64,000 nt of DNA, taken from Streptosporangium becharense (GTDB lineage Bacteria > Actinomycetota > Actinomycetes > Streptosporangiales > Streptosporangiaceae). Below, piece after piece: positions 9,067 to 17,657 of this stretch. Each line of letters opens with the position of its first letter. Position 1 is the first letter of the stretch. Position numbers and translations under genes: made by a program. The stretch is taken from NCBI RefSeq assembly GCF_014204985.1, contig NZ_JACHMP010000001.1:5518001-5582000 (forward strand). The letters run 5' to 3'. A model generated the notes under the pieces. It saw only the letters and a program-made list of their open reading frames with translations, was not told the origin of the DNA and made no database searches.

Positions 9067-11187
9067 ATGAGGGGGGAGGTCGCGTCGTGGCCGTTGCCGC
9101 CGGGGAGGCCGGATCGGCTGGGTGAGTACCGGTTGCTGGGTCTGCTGGAGGAGGACGGTCGCGGGAGTGTTTATCTGGCCGAGTCCGCGGCCGGTGTGCG
9201 GGTGGCGCTCACGGTTGTGAACGTCCGGCTGCCGCAGGGGCGGCAGGTGCGGGGGCGTTTCGTGCGTGAGGTGGAGGCGGTTCGGGGGGTGGTGGTGCCG
9301 GGGGTGGCCGGGGTGGTCTCCGCGGCGGTGGTCGAGGGTGTGCCGGTGGTCGCCGGTGAGTTGGTGGGCGGGGAGTCGCTGGGGCAGGTCGTGACGCGGG
9401 GTGGCCCGTTGCGGGGGGAGATGCTGGTCCGGGTGGCCGCCGAGACGGTCGCCGCGCTGGCGGGTCTGCATGCGGCGGGGGTGGTGCACGGGAGTTTCGG
9501 GCCGGATCGGGTGTTGCTGGGCCCGGACGGGGTCAGGGTGACCGGGGTCTGGGTCGCTCGGGCGTTGGGGGCGGCCGGGGTCGGCGGGCCGGTGGGTGTC
9601 GCGGGGTTCGTGGCGCCGGAGCAGGTGGCCGGGTTCGTGGCGGGGCCGGCCGGTGATGTGTTCGGGTGGGCGGCGACCGTGGTGTTCGCCGCCACCGGGG
9701 TGATGTTCTCGGGTGGGTCCGGTCCGGATCTGTCGGGTGTTCCCGAGCCGTTGCGTGGGTGGTTGCCGGCCTGTCTGGACGGCGATCCGGGGCGTCGTCC
9801 GAGTGCGAACGAGGTGATGTTCGCTCTGTCGCGGGCCGTCCACGGGCATCCGGGCCAGGCCGTCCACGGGTTGCCGGGCCCGGCCGCTCATCCGCCCTTC
9901 GGCCCGGCGGGCGGATCGGGGATGGTCCAGGGTGCCCCGTTCGCCCCGCAGGGTGCATCGTTCGGTCCCCGGGACGGGCTGGTCACTCACCCGTCGGCTG
10001 GTCCGCAGGGAAGACCGGCCGTTCAGTCGCCGTTCACTCCGCAGGCGGCGGCTCCCCGGCGGAGCCGGTGGCCGTGGGCGGCGGGGGTGGCCGGCGTCCT
10101 GGTCCTGGTGCTCTCCGCGACGGTCGCCGTGAACCTCCTCAACGGTGAGGAGGCCGCGGAGGGAACCCGCCAGAACGTGACAGCCGGGACGGCCGCGGCC
10201 CTGGCCGTGCCCCCCTCCACCGCTCCTGCCTCTCCGGGCTCCGACTTCGGCACGCCCCTGTGGACCGCGACGCTGAGCGACCCGTGGGTGCAGTCGGTGA
10301 CGATCGCGGAAGCGGGCGGCGTGCCGATCGTGGCCGCCGCAGGGGACGAGGGCACGGTGGACCTGCTCAGGCTGGACACCGGCAAGGCCGCGGTCTCGCC
10401 CATCAAGGCGCACAAGGGAAAGATCTACGACTTGGCCGTCACCGCCCACGGTGGACGCTCCGTCCTGCTGTCCGGCAGTGAGGACAAGACCGTACGCCGG
10501 TGGGACCTCGCCACCGGCGACCCCGTCGGCCAGCCCGTCAAGAGTGACTACGAAGTCTTCACCATCGGCGCGCTGGACCTGGGCGGCAGAAAGATCGCCG
10601 CGGTCGAGTCCGGGGGTGACTGGCTACTGGAACTGGACGGATCCGACCTCGCCTCCCTGCCCATCACCCCGTCCCGCTGCGCGGGCCCCTCGGCGTTCGG
10701 CACGCTGGACGACCGGTTGGTCAAGGTGTGCCCCGACGCCGACTCCGCCGTCGGGGTGTGGGACGTCAGAACGGACGAGCGCATCGGAGCAGCGGGGTGG
10801 GGAAGCGGGAAACCCGTCCTGGACCTGGCACTGGGAACGGTGGGTGGACAGCCGGTGATCGTGACAGGTTGTGAGGACGGCATCGTGCGTCGCTGGGACC
10901 TGGCCACCGGCAATCCCCTGCGCGGGCCCATCGTCGGACACGAGAGCACCGTCTCCGGCGTCGCCGTGACCCGGTTGGCGGGGCGCCCTGTCATCGTCTC
11001 CTACTCCAACCATCCCGACTCCACCATCCGCGTGTGGGACTGGGAGACGGGCGTCCCCGTCGGTACCCCCATCCGCCTTGAGATCACCGGCACGAGCATG
11101 GCGGTGGCGGAGGTCGGCGGCATGGTGACCGTGGTGCTCGGCAGCACCGACGGCAAGCTCAGCGCGTGGAAGCTGGGAACGCCGTAG
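9067..11187 (+). CDS. pseudokinase with transmembrane segment and WD40-type propeller
   Basis: 706 residues. Residues 20-260 are a protein-kinase fold: glycine loop region LLEEDGRGSVYLA, and APEQ at 183-186. Catalytic residues are missing: Thr49 replaces the ATP lysine, the catalytic loop reads VVHGSFGPDRVLL (no HRD), and GVW replaces DFG at 160-162. A proline-rich linker (260-330) precedes one membrane helix (about 334-356). Residues 390-706 form a WD/propeller domain with repeated RRWDLATG-type blades. It probably senses or scaffolds at the membrane without phosphorylating. The kinase half uses G/T-ending codons heavily, the propeller half C-ending codons, suggesting a fused origin. Start: ATG 9067 has GGAG upstream; ATG 9037 is the alternative. 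Confidence 0.88.
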   Translation: MRGEVASWPLPPGRPDRLGEYRLLGLLEEDGRGSVYLAESAAGVRVALTVVNVRLPQGRQVRGRFVREVEAVRGVVVPGVAGVVSAAVVEGVPVVAGELVGGESLGQVVTRGGPLRGEMLVRVAAETVAALAGLHAAGVVHGSFGPDRVLLGPDGVRVTGVWVARALGAAGVGGPVGVAGFVAPEQVAGFVAGPAGDVFGWAATVVFAATGVMFSGGSGPDLSGVPEPLRGWLPACLDGDPGRRPSANEVMFALSRAVHGHPGQAVHGLPGPAAHPPFGPAGGSGMVQGAPFAPQGASFGPRDGLVTHPSAGPQGRPAVQSPFTPQAAAPRRSRWPWAAGVAGVLVLVLSATVAVNLLNGEEAAEGTRQNVTAGTAAALAVPPSTAPASPGSDFGTPLWTATLSDPWVQSVTIAEAGGVPIVAAAGDEGTVDLLRLDTGKAAVSPIKAHKGKIYDLAVTAHGGRSVLLSGSEDKTVRRWDLATGDPVGQPVKSDYEVFTIGALDLGGRKIAAVESGGDWLLELDGSDLASLPITPSRCAGPSAFGTLDDRLVKVCPDADSAVGVWDVRTDERIGAAGWGSGKPVLDLALGTVGGQPVIVTGCEDGIVRRWDLATGNPLRGPIVGHESTVSGVAVTRLAGRPVIVSYSNHPDSTIRVWDWETGVPVGTPIRLEITGTSMAVAEVGGMVTVVLGSTDGKLSAWKLGTP

Positions 11188-11246
11188 CGGGGTTCGCGCC
11201 GGGGGCGAGCGGGGCCGGGGTGTCGTGGCAGGATCCGCGCCGGGAG

Positions 11247-12998
11247 CTAGGGGAGCGTGCCGAAGGTCGGGGTCAGCCTGGTCCACTCCAGGGTGGCCCC
11301 GGCGGCGTTGCCGCCCGGGGTGCCGGTCACCCAGTGCGTGACCTGGGGTCTCTCCCGGCTGTCCTGGACGACCCAGGTCGCCCCGGTGTCGGCGCCGTCA
11401 CGGAACAGGTGGGCGGTTCCGGCGCTGTCGACCCGCACCTTCCAGGTGGCGGGTCGCCCGGCGGCGTCCAGCGGGTGGACCTTCTCCCAGACGGTGGAGC
11501 CCTTGCGCATCGTCCACACACCGCTCCGCTGCACCGTCAGCATGAGCCGCCGGGCGCCGTTGGCGACCTTCGCGCCGAGGCAGACGCCGCTGCCGGTCCG
11601 CGGGTCGAGGGCACTGTCGTCGTCCACCCGGCCCCGGAACTCCAGGGTGAAGTCGCAGCCCAGGGCCGGGTCGAGCGCGAAGGACACCCGGGACACCCCG
11701 GTGCCGGTGCTCCGCAGCCGCAGCCCGTCCCGGGTCGCCCGTGCCCCGCCGGCCAGCGTCCAGCCCGGTGCCGGACCCGCACCCGGGGTCCAGTCGCCCG
11801 CGGCGAGGGGGACGTCGTCCATCGGCCGGGTGATGTCCAGTCGGGCGACTCTGATATCGGTCTGGTTGTGCTCCCAGACGACGAAGAACCGTCCCGGCTT
11901 GTACTCGTCAGCGCTGGCGTAGACGTCCCATCCGCGGGCGGCACCGCGGGTCAGCCGGGTGCCGTCGGCCAGCAACCGGCCCGGTTCCCAGGGCTCACCG
12001 GGCCGCCTGACCTTGTAGTACAGGACCTCCCGGTACTGGTCGGGCTTGCCGGTGGCGGGGCCGGTGAACGGTCCGGCCAGCGTGTTGAAGATCGCCAGAT
12101 GGCGGCCGGCGGAGTCACGGGTGAAGAACGTCTTGACGTAGTGATTGGGCAGGTTCTCGTCCGGCGTGAGCGGTGACCAGGTCAGCCCGATGTCGGTGCT
12201 GGTCGCCGTGGCACAGTGGGCCGTGCCGGTCCGGTAGCGTGCGTCGCGGGCCGCCGGGGAGGTGCCGCCGGTCAGGTCCAGGGTACGGGTCACCATCACC
12301 AGGGCACCGGAGCCGTCCTGGGAGAGGGCGATCTGCGGCTCCTCCACCGCCATGCCCGGCGGGTTCTCCGCGAGCCCGCCGGAGGTCCAGGCGGCCAGGT
12401 CGGACGAGCGCAGCACCCCGGCCCTGGTCGTGCCGCCCGCGTGCCGCCAGTACGGGACGAGCCACAGCCCGCCCGCGCGCAGCGGCTTGCCCGCGACGAC
12501 CACGCCCCTGCCGTTGTCCGGCACGTTCACGGTGACGGGGAAATCGGTCCAGGTACGGCCGCCGTCGGTGCTCCTGCGGACCTCCAGCCGGGTGGGGAAG
12601 CCGTCGACCCGGCCCTCCCGGTCGCGGTCCCGCTCGACGGAGATCACGCCGAGCAGTGCGTACAGTGTCCCCGCGTCGTTCAGGAAGATCACGTAGTGGT
12701 AGCGCCGGGTGGCGGTGGCTGGGGCCAGCGTGTCCGTCGTCCAGCTCCGGCCCCCGTCGTCCGACCGGGCGAACATGATCGAACCCTGGTCCGTCGGGGT
12801 GGGGTCGAGCGCGTCCCGGACACCGGCCCGCCAGCCGACCACCAGCCGCCGCTCGTCGAGGGCGACGATGTCGGGGACCCGGTTGCCCTCGTGGGCGAGT
12901 TCGCCGCCGGATCCGGTGGAGACCGTGCCGTAGACGGTGACCGGGGGGCTGACGTCCGGTCCGACGATGTCGGTGTGCGGCCAGGCCATGGGGGACAT
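11247..12998 (-). CDS. exo-alpha-sialidase-like (BNR/Asp-box) protein
   Basis: 583 residues. Asp-box repeats SxDxGxxW are visible as SDDGGRSWT, STDGGRTWT and STDIGLTWS in a six-bladed sialidase fold (about 20-390). An Arg-rich first blade (HEGNRVPDIV) fits the family's R-I-P motif. Residues about 400-583 form a concanavalin/LamG-like domain. No signal peptide or membrane segment is seen from ATG 12998 (alternative 12989), although most such glycosidases are secreted; secretion would need another route or the start is mis-set. Substrate (sialic acid or another glycan) cannot be told. Lone gene near a zinc-ribbon gene. Confidence 0.85.
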   Translation of the reverse strand: MSPMAWPHTDIVGPDVSPPVTVYGTVSTGSGGELAHEGNRVPDIVALDERRLVVGWRAGVRDALDPTPTDQGSIMFARSDDGGRSWTTDTLAPATATRRYHYVIFLNDAGTLYALLGVISVERDRDREGRVDGFPTRLEVRRSTDGGRTWTDFPVTVNVPDNGRGVVVAGKPLRAGGLWLVPYWRHAGGTTRAGVLRSSDLAAWTSGGLAENPPGMAVEEPQIALSQDGSGALVMVTRTLDLTGGTSPAARDARYRTGTAHCATATSTDIGLTWSPLTPDENLPNHYVKTFFTRDSAGRHLAIFNTLAGPFTGPATGKPDQYREVLYYKVRRPGEPWEPGRLLADGTRLTRGAARGWDVYASADEYKPGRFFVVWEHNQTDIRVARLDITRPMDDVPLAAGDWTPGAGPAPGWTLAGGARATRDGLRLRSTGTGVSRVSFALDPALGCDFTLEFRGRVDDDSALDPRTGSGVCLGAKVANGARRLMLTVQRSGVWTMRKGSTVWEKVHPLDAAGRPATWKVRVDSAGTAHLFRDGADTGATWVVQDSRERPQVTHWVTGTPGGNAAGATLEWTRLTPTFGTLP

Positions 12999-13024
12999 CG
13001 AACCGGTGCCGGATGGCCGGGAGG

Positions 13025-13300
13025 TTACCCCGGGGTGGAGTCCGGGCGGCCGGTGCCGTCCGTCTCGGGTGCCTCTCCGAACCTGGTGTCGCACGCCGGG
13101 CAGGCCCATCTCTCCGGGCGGGGAACGCAACCGCCGAGGACGAACTGCCCCTTCGGCGGAGCCTGCTTCGGATCCCTGAGGAAGTGCGGGTACCCGTATC
13201 GGATCGGGACCACCCGGGTCCCGCCGCACCGGGGGCACGGGGGTCGCTGGTCCTTCGCGTTCTTCCCGGTCTCGTCTCCGGTGTTCCCGGTGTGGTCCAT
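13025..13300 (-). CDS. small zinc-ribbon protein
   Basis: 91 residues. Two CPxC knuckles (CPRCGGTR near residue 23 and CPACDTRFG near residue 72) would hold one zinc ion; between them lies a basic/aromatic stretch (VVPIRYGYP, PERWAC). GGAGGG is well placed 6 nt before ATG 13300. It lies 26 bp upstream of the sialidase-like gene on the same strand and may be co-transcribed. Function unknown; zinc ribbons commonly bind nucleic acid or protein. Confidence 0.75.
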   Translation of the reverse strand: MDHTGNTGDETGKNAKDQRPPCPRCGGTRVVPIRYGYPHFLRDPKQAPPKGQFVLGGCVPRPERWACPACDTRFGEAPETDGTGRPDSTPG

Positions 13301-13499
13301 CCTGTCCCTCCGCGGTTCGGCGGATCGTCGGTGACCGGTCCGCACAGCGATGTAGACGCCGCTCCGGCCCGGTCGGTTCTCGCTGTGCCACCGGTGTTCG
13401 CCGACGTCCAGCGATGTCCGCAGGCGACCACGCCGAACCCCCGGCCCTGCAGTCACGGGCCGGGCCGGGGAAGACGGGTGCCGGGGCAGCCGCGCGGTG

Positions 13500-14390
13500 T
13501 CAGCCCGCGATCGCGTCGCGGACGGCCCGGACGGCGGCGCGGACCGCGGGGGTCCGGCCCGCCTCGCGGTGGTGGACCACGTGGAGGGCCCGGGGCCGCA
13601 GTCCGGGCACCTCGCGGGCGGTGACACCGGGGTTGTGGAACGCCTCCAACGCGAGCTGGGGGAGCAGCCCGATTCCGAGACCGTGGGCGATCAGCGACTG
13701 GGCGACCACGTAGTCGTCGCTGCCGTGCCGGATGTCCGGTGTGAAACCGGCGGCCAGGCAGAGCCGCTCCAGGTGGGCGGTGCACCGCTCGCAACCGGCG
13801 ATCCACCTGTCGGCGGCCAGACTCCGCAGGTCCACCGCGGCGGCCTCCGCCTGCGCGTGCCCGTTGGGCAGGACCAGCCGCACCGGGTCTTCCCCCACGG
13901 GGAGGGCCACCAGTCCGGAGGGCACGGTGAACGGCTGCCCGTCATGGGCGAAGGTCACGGCCAGGTCCGCCTCACCGACCGTGACCAGCTCCAGCGCCTC
14001 GGGTGGTTCGGCCTGCAGCAGGCGGACGTCCAGCGCGGGGTGGCGCGCGGCCAGCAGGCTCATCGCCGCCGGGACGACGGTGGCGCCGGCCGAGGGGAAG
14101 GCGGCCAGCCTGACGGTGCCCCCCTCCAACTGGGCCAGCGCGTTCATCTCGTCGGCCGCGGCGTGCAGGCGGGTGGCGAGGGCGTCGGCGTGCCCCAGCA
14201 GCGTCCGGCCGGCCTCGGTGAGCTGGATCCCTCGGGGACGTCGAAGCACGAGCGGCAGCCCGGCCTGCCGTTCCAGGTGGCGCAGGTGCTGGCTGACGGC
14301 CGGTTGGGTCCAGCCCAGAACGCGGGCCGCGGCCCCGATCGACCCCGAACGGGCGATCTGCCGGAAGACGAGCAAACGGTGGGCGTCCAC
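13500..14390 (-). CDS. LysR family transcriptional regulator
   Basis: 296 residues. N-terminal winged helix (residues 1-60; IGAAARVLGWTQPAVSQHLR is the recognition part) and a periplasmic-binding-protein-like effector domain (90-290). GTG 14390 is chosen: the helix-turn-helix starts directly after it, and AATACT on the minus strand lies 6 nt before it, implying a leaderless transcript. Divergent from the racemase gene at 14468, the usual LysR-target arrangement, so the racemase is the probable target; the inducer is unknown. Confidence 0.93.
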   Translation of the reverse strand: MDAHRLLVFRQIARSGSIGAAARVLGWTQPAVSQHLRHLERQAGLPLVLRRPRGIQLTEAGRTLLGHADALATRLHAAADEMNALAQLEGGTVRLAAFPSAGATVVPAAMSLLAARHPALDVRLLQAEPPEALELVTVGEADLAVTFAHDGQPFTVPSGLVALPVGEDPVRLVLPNGHAQAEAAAVDLRSLAADRWIAGCERCTAHLERLCLAAGFTPDIRHGSDDYVVAQSLIAHGLGIGLLPQLALEAFHNPGVTAREVPGLRPRALHVVHHREAGRTPAVRAAVRAVRDAIAG

Positions 14391-14467
14391 GGCATAAGTA
14401 TTCCTTGGGTCGGCGCCAACAAGTTCACGTCTACCTATGGGGCCGGTCATCCGCGAGGCTGGCGCCC

Positions 14468-15178
14468 ATGACACGAACCATCGGTCTCATCGGCGGGATG
14501 AGCTGGGAATCCTCCGCCGAGTACTACCGTCTGCTGAACGAGGAGACCCGGCGCCGCCTCGGCGGCCACCACTGTGCCCGCAGCCTGCTGCTGACCGTCG
14601 ACTTCGCCGAGATCGAGGCCATGCAGCGGGCCGGCGACTGGGCCGCGGCGGGCCGGACGCTCGCGGAGGCGGCCCAGGCCCTGGAACGGGCCGGCGCCGA
14701 CATGGTGCTGCTGTGCACCAACACCATGCACCGGGTGGCCGACGTCATCGAGGCGGAGATCGGCGTGCCGTTCCTGCACATCGTCGACGCCACCGCGAGC
14801 CGGATCACCTCCGCGGGGATCACCACCGTGGGGCTGCTGGCCACCCGCTACACCATGGAGATGGACTTCTATCGCGACCGCATGCGGGCCCACGGTCTGG
14901 AGGTGGTCGTCCCCGACGAGGACGACCGCGCGCTGGTCCATGACGTCATCTACCGGGAACTCACCATGAACCGGGTCGAGGACGCCTCACGCAGGAGCTA
15001 CCGACGGATCATCTCCACCCTCGCGGACCGCGGCGCCCAGGCGGTGATCCTCGGCTGCACCGAGATCACGCTGCTCATCGGTCCCGGCGACAGCCCGATC
15101 CCGGTCTTCGACTCCACCAGGATCCACGTCGAGCAGGCGATCGACCTGGCGCTGGCGCCGGGAACGCCCCTGGAGTGA
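14468..15178 (+). CDS. aspartate/glutamate racemase family protein
   Basis: 236 residues, YgeA-like. Signature IGLIGGMSWESSAEYYRLLN at the N-terminus and the two catalytic cysteines in LLCTNTMH (about residue 80) and LGCTEI (about residue 198), which act as the two acid/base thiols in PLP-independent racemases. Probably interconverts D/L amino acids (aspartate, glutamate or another). Start ATG 14468 matches the family. Divergent LysR gene upstream is the likely regulator. Confidence 0.93.
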   Translation: MTRTIGLIGGMSWESSAEYYRLLNEETRRRLGGHHCARSLLLTVDFAEIEAMQRAGDWAAAGRTLAEAAQALERAGADMVLLCTNTMHRVADVIEAEIGVPFLHIVDATASRITSAGITTVGLLATRYTMEMDFYRDRMRAHGLEVVVPDEDDRALVHDVIYRELTMNRVEDASRRSYRRIISTLADRGAQAVILGCTEITLLIGPGDSPIPVFDSTRIHVEQAIDLALAPGTPLE

Positions 15179-15199
15179 AAGCCGGGAATGCCCCGGTGG

Positions 15200-15214
15200 T
15201 GAAAACGGTTATCG
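15200..15214 (+). promoter_or_regulatory. candidate Zur box
   Basis: TGAAAACGGTTATCG matches the actinobacterial Zur consensus (TGAAAATGATTTTCA as I know it) at 11 of 15 positions and keeps its dyad form. It lies 40 bp before rpmG, which encodes a cysteine-free, zinc-independent paralogue, the classic Zur target class. Confidence 0.6.
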
Positions 15215-15253
15215 GGCCCGTACGACGAAACACCGACTCGGGAGGAGCCGACC

Positions 15254-15418
15254 TTGGCCAGAAACGAGACGCGGCCCGTGATCAAGCTCCGGTCCACCGC
15301 GGGCACCGGCTACACGTACGTGACCCGCAAGAACCGGCGCAACGATCCCGACCGGCTCACCCTCACCAAGTACGACCCGATCGTCCGCCAGCACGTTCCA
15401 TTCCGAGAGGACCGATAA
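15254..15418 (+). CDS. rpmG: 50S ribosomal protein L33, zinc-independent type
   Basis: 54 residues with the L33 hallmark [24 protein letters not shown] and no CxxC pairs, so it is the zinc-free form. The start is TTG 15254, preceded by GGAGGAG at 7 nt; no ATG fits. It is 3 nt upstream of the L31 gene. In actinomycetes such paralogues replace zinc-binding L33/L31 during zinc starvation, releasing zinc; this fits the Zur-box-like site upstream. Confidence 0.95.
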   Translation: MARNETRPVIKLRSTAGTGYTYVTRKNRRNDPDRLTLTKYDPIVRQHVPFREDR

Positions 15419-15421
15419 ACC

Positions 15422-15667
15422 ATGAAGAAGGGCATCCACCCCGAGTACCGGCCGGTCGTCTTCCGGGACCCGAGTGCCGGTTTCGCCTTCCTGACCCGTT
15501 CCACCGTCGCGAGCAGCCGGACGGTCGAGTGGGAGGACGGCGACGTCCACCCGGTGGTCGACGTCGACGTCTCGTCGGCGAGCCACCCCTTCTACACCGG
15601 GCGGGGCCGCATTCTCGACACGGCCGGCCGCGTCGAGCGCTTCAAGCAGCGCTACGCCGGTCGCTGA
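15422..15667 (+). CDS. rpmE2: 50S ribosomal protein L31 type B
   Basis: 81 residues. Type B L31 signature: [20 protein letters not shown] start, FLTRST, and C-terminal [21 protein letters not shown], with no zinc-binding cysteines. Co-transcribed with rpmG. The last nine codons and the stop form the first unit of a 38-bp repeat array downstream. Confidence 0.97.
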   Translation: MKKGIHPEYRPVVFRDPSAGFAFLTRSTVASSRTVEWEDGDVHPVVDVDVSSASHPFYTGRGRILDTAGRVERFKQRYAGR

Positions 15668-15749
15668 GCCGGGTGCTTCAGGCGGCGCTATGCCGGGCCA
15701 GCACTATGCCGGACGCTTCAAGCAGCGCTACGCCGGTCGCCGAGCCGGG
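15638..15749 (+). repeat. 38-bp tandem repeat x3 carrying the rpmE2 stop
   Basis: Units begin at about 15638, 15676 and 15714. Units 1 and 3 share 36 bases with a single T/C change that removes the stop codon in unit 3; the middle unit is degenerate. Unit 1 is the coding end and TGA stop of rpmE2. Confidence 0.85.
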
Positions 15750-15763
15750 CACGCCGCGCGTGG

Positions 15764-16384
15764 CTAACCGCAGGTGATCTCGGTGAAGGTCGGGGGCACG
15801 GTGGCGGTGCCGACGAACCCGATGTCCGAGACGGTCGCCCCCGCGGCCAGGTTGGGCTTCTCCACGGGTGCGTGGATCATCGCCACAGGCCCGCTCTGCA
15901 TGTGCGTGCCGTTCCACGCCTGAGTGATGGTGGTCCCCAACGGCATGATCCATTGGATGTACCAGTCGCGCATCGGCCGTCCCGTGCGGTTGCCGATGGT
16001 CGCCGTGCCCCGGTAGCCACCCGGCCATGACTCCACCAGGGTGACCGTGGCCTCGCATCCGGCGGCGGAGATGCCCCGTCGCCCGGACGGCGCGGCCGAG
16101 CCGTCCGCCGTCGCCCCCGGAGAGGCGATCGCCCCCATGGTCGCGGACGCGGCCGGTGCGGCGGTTGCGTGCCCTGCCGAGGGAGTGGCCCCGTGTCCCG
16201 GTGGCAGGGCGGCCCCGTGTCCCGGCGGGAGCGGATGTGCCCTGCCGTGCGCGGGATCGTGTGCGGGGCCATGGGTGGGGTCGTACGTGCGGGTGGCGCA
16301 GGACACCGCGACGAACGTCAGCGCCGCGCCGAGCACGAGCAGGCCCAGCAGGGACGCGATCCTCCCCGTGGGCGGCACGGGCAT
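15764..16384 (-). CDS. cell-surface CBM2-domain protein (lipoprotein-like)
   Basis: 206 residues. Hydrophobic N-terminal segment (about 9-30) ends in AVSC, a lipobox-like site, so it is an anchored or exported protein. A histidine/proline/alanine-rich linker follows (about 33-100), with repeated PPGHGA motifs. The C-terminal 105 residues are a family 2 carbohydrate-binding module: WPGGYRGTATIGNRTGRPM, W in DWYIQW, AWNGT and the paired cysteines at the ends. No catalytic domain. Next to the CBM2-bearing LPMO and on the same strand, it may attach the cell to cellulose or chitin. His-rich linker could bind metal (inference). Confidence 0.82.
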   Translation of the reverse strand: MPVPPTGRIASLLGLLVLGAALTFVAVSCATRTYDPTHGPAHDPAHGRAHPLPPGHGAALPPGHGATPSAGHATAAPAASATMGAIASPGATADGSAAPSGRRGISAAGCEATVTLVESWPGGYRGTATIGNRTGRPMRDWYIQWIMPLGTTITQAWNGTHMQSGPVAMIHAPVEKPNLAAGATVSDIGFVGTATVPPTFTEITCG

Positions 16385-16390
16385 CCCTCC

Positions 16391-16478
16391 TTCCCGAGCT
16401 TCCCGGATGTGGCGCGCTTGCCGGGTTTCCCGAGCTTCCCGGACGTGGCGCGCTTGTCTCTTCCCGGATGTGGCGCGG
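16391..16478. repeat. 36-bp tandem repeat, about 2.5 units
   Basis: TTCCCGAGCTTCCCGG(A)(T/C)GTGGCGCGCTTG occurs at 16391 and 16427, with a shorter third copy from 16458. It fills the gap between the LPMO and CBM2 genes, upstream of the latter. Confidence 0.8.
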
Positions 16479-16517
16479 TCCCCGCGGGAAGTCGTGGGAA
16501 GCCGCGGGGACCGCGCC
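16472..16517 (-). terminator. 16-bp perfect hairpin after the LPMO gene
   Basis: Arms 16472-16487 and 16502-16517 are perfectly complementary (GGCGCGGTCCCCGCGG) with a 14-nt loop, starting 4 bp after the LPMO stop. No T-tract; in this GC range such strong stems often act as terminators or 3' protective structures. Confidence 0.65.
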
Positions 16518-16520
16518 GGG

Positions 16521-17588
16521 TCAGGGACTGGTGCAGGTGACGCTGGGGGACCCGGCGGTGCCCGACCCGGTGAGACCGAAGGTGGTCGAGGCACCGGCGG
16601 CGATCGTCCGGTTCCAGTCGGCGTTTCTGGCCGTCACGGTCGACCCCGAGACGGTGTGGGTGGCGTTCCAGACGCTGTTGATCCCGCTGCCGCCGTCGAG
16701 CGTCCAGGTCGCCGTCCAGCCGTTGATGCCGGAGGAACCGGTGTTGCGCACGGTCACCTCGGCCTGGAAGCCGCCCGGCCAGGAGCCGACGGTCCGGTAG
16801 GTGGCGGTGCAGCTGCCGGGGCCGCCCGGCGTCACCGTCGGGGTGGCGGTGGGCGTCAGGGTCGGGCCGGGGGTGGGGCCGGTCCGGCCGACGCCGGTCA
16901 CCTCGCCGTCGCCGCCGTCGAAGACGACGTCGGAGCAGTTGTAGAAGGTCTCGTTGCTGTCCGAACGCTTCCACACCGAGTAGATGATGTGGCGGCCCGA
17001 CTTGCCCGAGGGCAGCGTGGCGTTCCAGTAGTAGTGGGCGTCGTTGGTGCCCGGCGAGCCGACGCTCGGCGGGTGGTCGGCCGTGTGGAACGGCTCCGAC
17101 TCCAGATCGTCCCAGGTGAGCGCCTGGTTGGGGTTCCAGCCGTCCTTGGTGATGTAGAGGTAGAACCAGCCCGGGTGGGCGGCCCACTTGTTGTACCTGA
17201 ACTGGATGGACGCCCCCGCGGTCAGGTGGGTCACCGGCCAGTCGGCGTGCGGCAGGTCGAACCCGCTGAAGCCGGGGTTGCCGCCGCTGCACGCCTGGCC
17301 GTCGGGGATGAACCCCCGGGTGCGTCCGGCACCGTCGGAGCGCAGCACGCTGAACCAGTTGTACAGCGAGTTGTCCCCGCTCTCGGCCACCGCCGCCGCG
17401 CACGCCGGGTTGATGGAGACGATGTTCCCCTGTGGGGTGAGACCGTCCTGCCAGCAGAAGTAGGTCCGGCTGCCGGGCACCATCATGGCGCCGTGCGCCG
17501 AGGCGGGCTGCGGGACGAGGACGAGTGCGAGCAGCGCGGTCATGAACGCGGCCACACCGGCGACAGCCGTACTTCGCCATTTGCTCAC
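16521..17588 (-). CDS. secreted lytic polysaccharide monooxygenase (AA10) with CBM2
   Basis: 355 residues. Signal peptide 1-31 ends ...PQPASA, leaving His32 (HGAMMVPGSR) as the mature N-terminus; His138 in NKWAAHPGW completes the copper histidine brace, and Phe223 in SDVVFDGG is the axial residue. AA10 domain 32-232, a PT-rich linker, then a CBM2 (about 256-355). Cellulose- or chitin-cleaving, copper- and oxidant-dependent, extracellular; the sequence resembles cellulose-active CelS2-like enzymes. Start GTG 17588 has GGGAGGG upstream. Own promoter with a palindrome (17658-17698) and a 3' hairpin. Confidence 0.96.
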   Translation of the reverse strand: MSKWRSTAVAGVAAFMTALLALVLVPQPASAHGAMMVPGSRTYFCWQDGLTPQGNIVSINPACAAAVAESGDNSLYNWFSVLRSDGAGRTRGFIPDGQACSGGNPGFSGFDLPHADWPVTHLTAGASIQFRYNKWAAHPGWFYLYITKDGWNPNQALTWDDLESEPFHTADHPPSVGSPGTNDAHYYWNATLPSGKSGRHIIYSVWKRSDSNETFYNCSDVVFDGGDGEVTGVGRTGPTPGPTLTPTATPTVTPGGPGSCTATYRTVGSWPGGFQAEVTVRNTGSSGINGWTATWTLDGGSGINSVWNATHTVSGSTVTARNADWNRTIAAGASTTFGLTGSGTAGSPSVTCTSP

Positions 17589-17657
17589 GGAATTACCCTC
17601 CCTTTTGAGGGATGACGAATAACCGATCAACGGCGGTGAGGCGCTCACGCGAGACGG

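Noticed and set aside
8992-10449. 485-codon minus-strand frame opposite the pseudokinase
   Set aside because: Arg/Pro/His-rich, no conserved motif; pseudokinase fold is evident on the plus strand.
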